From Saprospiraceae bacterium (lineage in GTDB: Bacteria > Bacteroidota > Bacteroidia > Chitinophagales > Saprospiraceae), in NCBI GenBank assembly GCA_022841745.1, contig JALHQW010000002.1:1-56509 (forward strand): DNA of 56,509 bases. The letters run 5' to 3'. The translations under genes were made by a program, and so were the position numbers. Positions 51,193 through 56,509 of the stretch are shown here, piece by piece. The stretch's first letter is position 1, and every line of letters begins with the position of its first letter. The notes below the pieces were generated by a model. That model searched no databases. It had not been told where the DNA came from and saw only the letters and a list, made by a program, of their open reading frames with translations.

Positions 51193-51379
51193 TGCATCTA
51201 TCATCTTGTAACCCCTCGTTTCAACGAGGGGGCGACTATGAGACCAAATCACATCTATCTTCTATTCAAAACATCACATCTGTCTTGTTGATGCTGATGT
51301 TTTGAATAGAAGATAGATGAGTGAGGAGCCTGCTGGCTAACCCGCTGTTAAAACAGCAGGTTACAAGATGATAGATGCA
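51193..51379. repeat. 187-bp nested palindrome with four helices
   Basis: Outer 20-bp arms (51193-51212 with 51360-51379, starting TGCATCTATCATC) enclose three hairpins: CCCTCGTT/AACGAGGG (51213-51230), a perfect 25-bp stem (51252-51276 with 51295-51319) and CCcGCTGTT/AACAGCaGG (51341-51360). Folded, it would make a multi-branched structure in DNA or RNA. No protein frame is plausible in it. The flanks 50760-51192 and 51380-51435 hold no visible gene; a possible weak minus-strand terminator (AGCC..CGGG stem, T-run) lies at 50824-50848. Confidence 0.85.
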
Positions 51380-51435
51380 ACAAAGTGTAGCCCCTAAGTT
51401 GACGATATTGAACTCAAACTTACCACCTAACTGCA

Positions 51436-51470
51436 AGCAAAAAAAAAGCCGGACAAAACCTTTGTCCGGC
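51436..51470 (-). terminator. minus-strand terminator of the 51510 gene
   Basis: Minus-strand stem GCCGGACAAA / TTTGTCCGGC (51470-51461 with 51457-51448), three-base loop, then nine T. It lies 40 bases after the stop codon. Confidence 0.9.
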
Positions 51471-51509
51471 AGATCCAATAACTGAACTAAAAAAATTGAA
51501 AGTACCAAT

Positions 51510-52682
51510 TCAGGCCGCCGCCCCCTCATGTACCCCGTTCGCCGCCTTGGGCTTTACCATTAGCTCCGAAACGGCGTTCAACAAAGCGGTGTCAAGCGCT
51601 GGTTCGCCAGTGGCGACTGGGGCAGGGGAGGCCACCCTGCTGGCCGTGGGCGCTGGCTCCAACGTGACGTTCACCCGACGGCTGACGCCCGCCGACAGCA
51701 CCACTTTCAGCTCGACGGGAGTGATGCCCTCGCTTGCCCCAACGGGGCCGCTGTAGCGCACCATGTACTCCCCAGCGGCCATTTGCTTGATGACGTAGCG
51801 GCCCAGCTTGTTGGTGGTGGCTGTCTTGCCAGGCATGCCCAGCACCTCCACGAGGATATTGGCCAAGGGCTTGCCTTTCGAGTTGCCGTCCACGGGCGGC
51901 AGGGCGGTGGTGCCGTCCATGCCGGCGTGGTGCTTGCTGCGCACGGCCTCAAAAAGGTAGTCTTCCGTGAACAGCTTGAGCAGTTCCGGTTCGTATTTAA
52001 AGGCCTGCTTGCCAAACTCCTGCATCAGGCTCACTTGCTGCTTGATTTTCTCCACCCCAGCCGCCACCGTGCTGGTGCCGTCCTTCGAGGTTTGCCGCCC
52101 CGTGTTGAGGCGCTTCTTCAAGTCGTTGAAGGCCGTGCCGAGGTCCTTGAAGCCCTGCACGAAATCGGTGGGCAAGGCCCCCATCTCCACCAATCGCTGG
52201 CCGTTGGCATCCAAGTAGTTGCTGGCCGTGGTGAGGAAAATGGACACTGCCGAATAGTTCGAATCACTGGCCTCCCGGAAGGCGACCAGTCCCGCCGCCT
52301 TGCGCTCCACGGGATACAGGGCCGGGGCGTTCTGGTTGGCAAAACGCAGGGCAGCGTCCAGCAGGTTGGCCTTTTCCAGCACCGCCTGACGTTTGGCCTT
52401 CACCGCCAACAGCGATTTGGCATTGCCCGAGCTGCGCACCTCGTTGTTCGGCAGTTGCTGCACCTCGGCGATGTACGCCAGTTGCTGCGCAATAAAATCC
52501 TTGGTGAGGTAAGGGGCAAACACCGACAAACGTTCGAGGTGCCGCTCACAATAATCCCAGGCCAGTTCGGTATAGTCCCAGAAGTATTCGAGGCGGCCAC
52601 GGATTCGGAGCTTTGATTCCTGGCTTTGTTTTGGTGCCTCGCCGGAGGCAGCCGCAGGTGCGGTTACGGTCTTTTTGGCCAT
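51510..52682 (-). CDS. cytosolic carboxypeptidase-regulatory-like protein, longer paralogue
   Basis: A 390-residue protein without a signal peptide. The Ala/Lys-rich start (MAKKTVTAPAAASGEAPKQS) is followed by a helical region (about 25-265; LRIRGRLEYFWDYTELAWDY, FVQGFKDLGTAFNDLKKRL) and the shared segment LLKLFTEDYLFEAVRSKHHA. A carboxypeptidase-regulatory-like beta domain follows at about 270-350 (GKPLANILVEVLGMPGKTATTNKLGRYVIKQMAAGEYMVRYSG, ending VSRRVNVTLEPAP), then a disordered linker and a short helix LLNAVSELMVKPK. It is a paralogue of the gene at 1849. Like that one, it looks cytosolic in spite of a domain usually found outside. No function is recognised. A strong terminator follows. 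Confidence 0.75.
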   Translation of the reverse strand: MAKKTVTAPAAASGEAPKQSQESKLRIRGRLEYFWDYTELAWDYCERHLERLSVFAPYLTKDFIAQQLAYIAEVQQLPNNEVRSSGNAKSLLAVKAKRQAVLEKANLLDAALRFANQNAPALYPVERKAAGLVAFREASDSNYSAVSIFLTTASNYLDANGQRLVEMGALPTDFVQGFKDLGTAFNDLKKRLNTGRQTSKDGTSTVAAGVEKIKQQVSLMQEFGKQAFKYEPELLKLFTEDYLFEAVRSKHHAGMDGTTALPPVDGNSKGKPLANILVEVLGMPGKTATTNKLGRYVIKQMAAGEYMVRYSGPVGASEGITPVELKVVLSAGVSRRVNVTLEPAPTASRVASPAPVATGEPALDTALLNAVSELMVKPKAANGVHEGAAA

Positions 52683-52770
52683 GATAAAACAATGTTTAAT
52701 GGTGAATAATTCTACTTTGATATTTTAGCGAATCCTAAATTCAAGACCCGATAGAAGGCCGTCAACGCCT

Positions 52771-52909
52771 CGGAGCACGTCGCTTTTGTCATCTTGAAAA
52801 GACCCGTCCATGTCGTGAAGGCAGCCACGCATGACCTCCCTCACGATGTGGACGGGGTTCCTTCGGAATAGCCTGTCCCGCTGTGCGGGAACAAAAGCGA
52901 CGTGTTCCG
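52771..52909. repeat. MITE-like element, GTCGCTTTTGT ends
   Basis: Left end CGGAGCACGTCGCTTTTGT (52771-52789) is the reverse complement of 52891-52909 with one mismatch. Inner arms CCCGTCCATGTCGTGA (52803-52818) / 52841-52856 also fold. The body resembles 23073-23172. The following 52910-53160 shows no gene. Confidence 0.8.
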
Positions 52910-53217
52910 ACGCTACTTACTTCGTCCCGTCCGTTTTTGAGCAAATCAACAAGGTCACCACTAAATCATCGTCGTCGTTCGTGTGCTGGGTCTGCGCCAA
53001 AATCCGAAGGCGTGGCGTACTGTGTTCAGGTCATCGGAACCACGGTTACCCGACGGGTTTCACCCCTCAAAACACCCGTAGTTCCTTGCCCGGAATCGCT
53101 CAACATTCATGCCAACAGGTTAATAAATTAATGTATTTGTAAAAATTATTTATAAAAAATACTTTGCTATCGCCACCAAGGCAAGCTGCAAAAAGGGGTG
53201 TGGCGGGAATCTGGGTC

Positions 53218-53400
53218 GTTGAGACAAGATTCTGGCCGTTTGAGACGGAACCACGAACCGATGCGGCGAGGTGCGGGGCCGTTGAGACAAGGTTCTGGGC
53301 GTTTGAGACGGAACCACGAACCGATGCGGCGAGGTGCGGGGCCGTTGAGACAAGGTTCTGGGCGTTTGAGGCGAGGTGTCGTGCCTGTTGAGACAAGCAT
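53218..53400. repeat. 63-bp tandem repeat, two copies plus partials
   Basis: Units start at 53218 and 53281 (GTTGAGACAAGGTTCTGGGC), with a partial copy at 53344 and a shorter piece at 53386. As 63 is divisible by three, long frames stay open on both strands (21-residue repeats), but no start, signal or family supports a protein. Confidence 0.9.
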
Positions 53401-53465
53401 CAAGGGGCTTGCGGCGAGGCGGCTTTGTCAGGGGTGGGCAGGGAAACTAAGCGCTTGCTTAAACA

Positions 53466-53497
53466 TTGGAAGTATTTGGTACAAATTTTTACATTTG
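53466..53497 (+). promoter_or_regulatory. Bacteroidota promoter of the AbiE-type operon
   Basis: TTGG (53466-53469), 20 bases, TACATTTG (53490-53497). This matches TTTG-N19/20-TAnnTTTG with the same spacing as the ncRNA promoter. The expected start near 53504 gives a 325-base leader before the first toxin-module gene, containing the palindrome array. Confidence 0.6.
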
Positions 53498-53535
53498 CCA
53501 AAACGAACCGAAAACGCATCATCCCAACTATTTTC

Positions 53536-53625
53536 ATGCAAAACCTCCTCCACCAACTAAATACCGTTCAAAGAATAACTTCCGAAGCTACGTTTACTAA
53601 ACTTTCAAAGTTTAGTAAATGTTGA
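53536..53625 (+). CDS. 29-residue possible leader peptide running into the array
   Basis: ATG 53536 encodes MQNLLHQLNTVQRITSEATF and then nine residues of array sequence before TGA. The first 14 residues look like the start of an ordinary protein, as if the array had been inserted after codon 14. It could instead act as a translated leader. Weakly supported. Confidence 0.3.
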   Translation: MQNLLHQLNTVQRITSEATFTKLSKFSKC

Positions 53626-53799
53626 CCGACAACCGAAGCTACGTTTACTAAACTTTCAAAGTTTAGTAAACGTTGACCGACAACCGAAGCTACGTTTACT
53701 AAACTTTCAAAGTTTAGTAAACGTTGACCGACATCCGAAGCTACGTTTACTAAACTTTCAAAGTTTAGTAAACGTTGACCGACAACCTTCGGAAGTTGT
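53577..53799. repeat. array of four 33-bp palindromes in the AbiE leader
   Basis: Four copies, period 51 bases (starts 53590, 53641, 53692, 53743), of a perfect palindrome with arm ACGTTTACTAAACTTT and one-base loop C, separated by GTTGACCGACAACCGAAGCT-type spacers. One copy has a single arm change (AAATGT). The whole array is bracketed by AACTTCCGAAG (about 53577) and CTTCGGAAGTT (about 53789), so it is itself inside an inverted repeat. Confidence 0.93.
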
Positions 53800-53829
53800 T
53801 TTTTAAACGTTACTAAAAGACACGGGCCA

Positions 53830-54135
53830 ATGAAAAAAGAACTGAAAGTAGAGGACTTCAGCCCGTCGCTGTTTTGGGACGTGGACAAGACGCAGTTGGA
53901 TTTTGAGAAGAACGCCATGCACGTAGTGGAAAAGGCGTTGAGCCGGGGCAGTTGGGAAGATTTCAAGACTGCGCTGGCCTATTATGGGCGTGAGCGGTTT
54001 ATTGAATTGGTGAAGAACATCCGCTATTTGGACAGAAGGACAGAACAGTTCAGCAGCATATATTTCCAAATCCCTTTAACAGAGATGCGATGCTATATTT
54101 GGCGACAGTCGAACCCGTCACATTGGGACTATTGA
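53830..54135 (+). CDS. DUF6922-like partner protein of the AbiEii toxin (putative antitoxin)
   Basis: A 101-residue protein starting MKKELKVEDFSPSLFWDVDK. It is helical (FEKNAMHVVEKALSRGSWEDFKTALAYYGRERFIELVKNIRYLDRR). The phrases FSPSLFWDVD and GSWEDFKTALAYYG are those of the DUF6922 family, which is regularly encoded directly before AbiEii-like nucleotidyltransferases. It overlaps the toxin gene by 46 bases in another frame. It probably binds DNA or the toxin to keep it inactive; this is inferred from position. The usual helix-turn-helix AbiEi antitoxin is absent, so this small protein is the sole candidate. Confidence 0.78.
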   Translation: MKKELKVEDFSPSLFWDVDKTQLDFEKNAMHVVEKALSRGSWEDFKTALAYYGRERFIELVKNIRYLDRRTEQFSSIYFQIPLTEMRCYIWRQSNPSHWDY

Positions 54136-54701
54136 GGTCTTTGATGTCGAAACCCTACTTAGAGCAGTTCGTGCTGGTGGGTGGTACTGCGTTGGCGCTG
54201 CAGCTTGGGCATCGAAAGTCCATTGACCTCGACCTGTTCACCGTCACGGACTTTGACCCGGAGCAGTTGCTGGAACAACTTAAGAAGGACTTCCGAGTTG
54301 AACCAAAGGTGCAGATCAAAGGCAGCCTCATCACCGATATTGAAAGCATCAAAGTGGATTTTATCCGCTTCAAATACGCATTTGCCCACCCGGTGAAGGT
54401 GGTGGACGGCATCCGAATGCTGTCATTGGCGGACATAGCACCGATGAAGATAGACGCCATATCGGGCAGGGGCAGTAAAAAGGATTTTTACGACCTCTAC
54501 TTCTTGCTAGCGCATTATAGCTTGCAGGAAATATTGGATTTGTACACTGCCAAATACCAACATTCAACGCTATTTCATGTCATAAAAAGCCTTGCGTGGT
54601 TCGAAGACGCCGAGCCGCAGATTTTGCCCGATGTGCAGGACAAAAAATTGACCTGGGCAAAAGTGAAAAAGCGGATTGCGAAAGCTGTAACAGACCTCTA
54701 A
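54090..54701 (+). CDS. AbiEii/AbiGii-family nucleotidyltransferase toxin
   Basis: A 203-residue toxin-type nucleotidyltransferase. The catalytic motif is VLVGGTALALQLGHRKSIDLDLFT, with Gly31-Gly32, His41, Ser44 and the metal-binding Asp46 and Asp48. Later residues IKVDFIRF, MKIDAISGRGSKKDFYDLYFLL (the family's Lys/Asp motif) and a C-terminal helical part are all present, so the protein looks intact. By family it adds nucleotides to tRNA or another target and causes abortive infection in phage-infected cells. It overlaps the DUF6922-like gene and is followed by a strong terminator, so the two form a compact two-gene unit. Confidence 0.9.
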   Translation: MLYLATVEPVTLGLLRSLMSKPYLEQFVLVGGTALALQLGHRKSIDLDLFTVTDFDPEQLLEQLKKDFRVEPKVQIKGSLITDIESIKVDFIRFKYAFAHPVKVVDGIRMLSLADIAPMKIDAISGRGSKKDFYDLYFLLAHYSLQEILDLYTAKYQHSTLFHVIKSLAWFEDAEPQILPDVQDKKLTWAKVKKRIAKAVTDL

Positions 54702-54754
54702 TTAGCACAAACCACCAAGCCCATGCAACCTACAACCCGCCCATTCAAAAAAAT

Positions 54755-54799
54755 GAAGACCTTCCAAGCTGTAACCACCTTGGAAGGTCTTCTTTTTTT
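54755..54799 (+). terminator. strong terminator after the AbiE-type operon
   Basis: GAAGACCTTCCAAG (54755-54768) pairs with CTTGGAAGGTCTTC (54779-54792), followed by seven T. An A-run upstream makes it likely to work in both directions. It lies 54 bases after the toxin stop. Confidence 0.9.
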
Positions 54800-54848
54800 A
54801 CGTTATTTGCCGCATGATACAAAATAGACATCACCATAATATGATAGC

Positions 54849-55931
54849 ATGACACACGAAGCCTAAATAGAGCAAACCCTCATCGCCAAGCTCACCGACC
54901 TAAAATACACCCCCCGCCCCGACATACGGAGCCGGGAGGCGCTCGAACGCAATTTCCGGGAGAAATTCCAAGCACTCAACCGCTGCAACCTCTCCGATGC
55001 GGAATTCGCAAGGCTACGGGACGAAATCACCACCGCCGACGTGTTCGCCGCTTCCAAGCACCTGCGGGAAATGAACACCTTTACAAGGGAGGATGGCACA
55101 CCGCTGCAATACACGCTGGTGAACATCAAGGAATGGTGCAAGAACGAGTTCGAGGTGGTGAACCAATTGCGGATGAACACCGACAGCAGCCACCACCGCT
55201 ACGACGTGATTTTGCTCATCAATGGCCTGCCGCTGGTGCAAATCGAACTGAAAACGCTGGAGGTGCGGCCGCAAAAGGCCATGCAGCAAATCGTGGACTA
55301 CAAGAACGACCCCGGCAACGGCTACAACAATTCGCTGCTCTGCTTTGTGCAATTGTTCATCGTCAGCAACCAGAAGAGCACCTACTATTTCACCAACAAC
55401 CAAAACCAGCATTTCAATTTTAACGCCGAGGAGCAGTTCCTGCCCGTTTATAAATACGCCAACGAGGACAATACCAAGGTGGACGACCTCGGCGAGTTCG
55501 CCGACAAGTTCCTGAGCAAATGCAGCCTTGCCCAGATGATTAGCCGCTATATGGTGCTCGTGGCCACCGAGCAACGGCTGCTGGTGATGCGCCCCTACCA
55601 AATCTATGCGGTGAAGGCCATCGTGGACTGCATCCACCAGAACCGGGGCAATGGCTATATCTGGCACACGACGGGCAGCGGCAAGACGCTCACCAGCTTC
55701 AAGGCTTCCACGCTGCTGAAGGACAACCCCGACATCCATAAATGCCTCTTCGTGGTGGACCGCAAAGACCTCGACCGCCAGACCCGGGACGAGTTCAACA
55801 AGTTCCAAAAGGACTGCGTGGAGGAGAATACCAACACGGGCACGCTGGTGGAGCGCCTGCTGTCGGAGGACTACGCCAATAAGGTCATCGTGACCACCAT
55901 CCAGAAACTGGGCTTGGCGCTTAGTGAGAAC
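54849..55931 (+). pseudogene. hsdR: type I restriction enzyme R subunit (HsdR), disrupted
   Basis: From ATG 54849 the frame reads MTHEA, a TAA at 54864-54866, then IEQTLIAKLTDLKYTPRPDI and onward with no break: a very close match to HsdR N-termini except for the stop at codon 6. The nuclease domain (HHRYDVILLINGLPLVQIELKTL, the D...ExK site) and helicase Walker A (IWHTTGSGKTLTSF) are present, with NPDIHKCLFVVDRKDLDRQTRDEF after it. The family match ends at VTTIQKLGLAL, where the palindrome array begins; later helicase motifs are missing within the window. Only a 5' part of about 360 codons of a gene normally near 1000 is seen. Neither HsdM nor HsdS is in view. Confidence 0.85.
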
Positions 55932-55945
55932 CCACGCACTTCCCC

Positions 55946-56509
55946 ACGTCTACTAAACCTCGAAGGTTTAGTAAACGTAAGCCGGAAGCCCGTGCGATGC
56001 CCCAAGTTTACTAAACTTCAAAAGTTTAGTAAACGTAAGCCCGGAAGCCCGTGCCTTACACCACGTTTACTAAACTTCAAAAGTTTAGTAAACGTAAGCC
56101 CGGAAGCCCGTGCCTTACACCACGTTTACTAAACTTCAAAAGTTTAGTAAACGTAAGCCCGGAAGCCCATGCGATGCCCCACGTTTACTAAACTTCAAAA
56201 GTTTAGTAAACGTAAGCCGGAAGCCCGTGCCTTACACCACGTTTACTAAACTTCAAAAGTTTAGTAAACGTAAGCCGGAAGCCCGTGCGATGCCCCACGT
56301 TTACTAAACTTCAAAAGTTTAGTAAACGTAAGCCGGAAGCCCGTGCGATGCCCCACGTTTACTAAACTTCAAAAGTTTAGTAAACGTAAGCCGGAAGCCC
56401 GTGCCTTACACCACGTTTACTAAACTTCAAAAGTTTAGTAAACGTAAGCCCGGAAGCCCGTGCCTTACACCACGTTTACTAAACTTCAAAAGTTTAGTAA
56501 ACGTAAGCC
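55946..56509. repeat. array of ten 33-bp palindromes within hsdR, running off the window
   Basis: Ten units start at 55946, 56004, 56063, 56122, 56181, 56239, 56297, 56355, 56413 and 56472 (period 58-59). The palindrome is ACGTTTACTAAACTT-CAA-AAGTTTAGTAAACGT; the first unit has a diverged centre (AAACCTCGAAGGTTT) and the second a changed first arm. Intervening 25-26 bases are of just two kinds: GTAAGCC(C)GGAAGCCCGTGC plus CTTACACC or GATGCCCC. The last copy reaches the end of the window. Confidence 0.93.

Noticed and set aside
53164-53403. 21-residue repeat proteins on both strands
   Set aside because: Both strands are open because the period is 63 bases; no signal, start context or family match.
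53577-53799. CRISPR-like array of four repeats
   Set aside because: The spacers are practically identical (GTTGACCGACAACCGAAGCT type), which a CRISPR array would not show.
53568-53966. Minus-strand protein with four 17-residue repeats (LLNFESLVNVAS)
   Set aside because: The frame is open only because the palindrome period is 51 bases. It lies antisense to the leader and to the putative antitoxin gene and has no recognisable domain.
55946-56509. CRISPR array (33-bp palindromic repeats with 25-26-bp spacers)
   Set aside because: Spacers are of only two kinds repeated many times, not unique; no cas gene is present; and the repeat-spacer period varies by one base. It is a tandem repeat with a palindromic core.
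1-56509. tRNA, rRNA, insertion sequence and prophage genes
   Set aside because: No tRNA-like cloverleaf with a T-arm consensus, no rRNA segment and no transposase, integrase or phage structural motif was recognised on either strand by reading; a tRNA scan would settle the first point.

Overview
The window is from a member of the Bacteroidota, most likely a Saprospiraceae or Lewinella-like gliding bacterium. The evidence is the set of secreted proteins with type IX secretion (T9SS) type A or type B C-terminal domains, a hybrid two-component system, a TonB-receptor-type outer membrane protein, a membrane-tethered AraC regulator, and promoters of the Bacteroidota form TTTG-N19/20-TAnnTTTG. No rRNA, tRNA, transposase, integrase or CRISPR-Cas gene was seen.

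Layout. Positions 1-9800 hold small metabolic or unknown genes, a cytosolic carboxypeptidase-regulatory-like protein, a lipoprotein with a Y_Y_Y/AraC regulator, a histidine kinase overlapping a CheY-like regulator, a GNAT acetyltransferase and a T9SS protein. Positions 10000-20500 hold a 1524-residue CotH-kinase/lamin-tail T9SS protein, a DHFR-family reductase, a subclass B1 metallo-beta-lactamase coupled to a small membrane protein, a histidine phosphatase lipoprotein, a T9SS serine endopeptidase and a mini protein kinase. Positions 20460-36100 hold an outer membrane beta-barrel protein, a hybrid two-component regulator, a candidate 255-nt non-coding RNA with its own promoter and terminator, an unknown helical protein, a 47-residue double-glycine peptide, and a 1482-residue T9SS protein with dockerin-like and cohesin-like parts. 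Positions 36100-44000 hold two Cys-rich small proteins, a DUF5009-like membrane protein, a cytochrome-like lipoprotein, an ECF sigma/anti-sigma/surface-sensor operon and a gliding-motility-type protein.

The right end (44100-56509) looks like accessory or defence DNA. It holds an 1836-residue protein joining two alpha/beta hydrolases, a macro-like domain and a CHAT caspase-like protease. It also holds a DDAH-like hydrolase ending in an octamer repeat, a 187-bp nested palindrome, a second carboxypeptidase-regulatory-like protein, an AbiE-type toxin module whose leader carries four 33-bp palindromes, and a type I restriction HsdR gene broken by an early stop and by ten more palindromes of the same family. 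The window ends inside that array.

Most genes are single or in pairs; clear couplings are the kinase/regulator pair, the lactamase/membrane pair, the anti-sigma/sensor pair and the AbiE pair. The non-coding DNA is unusually rich in palindromes, heptamer and octamer repeats and MITE-like elements, several placed at gene ends or in leaders. Functions are inferred from motif recognition only; no database search was run.
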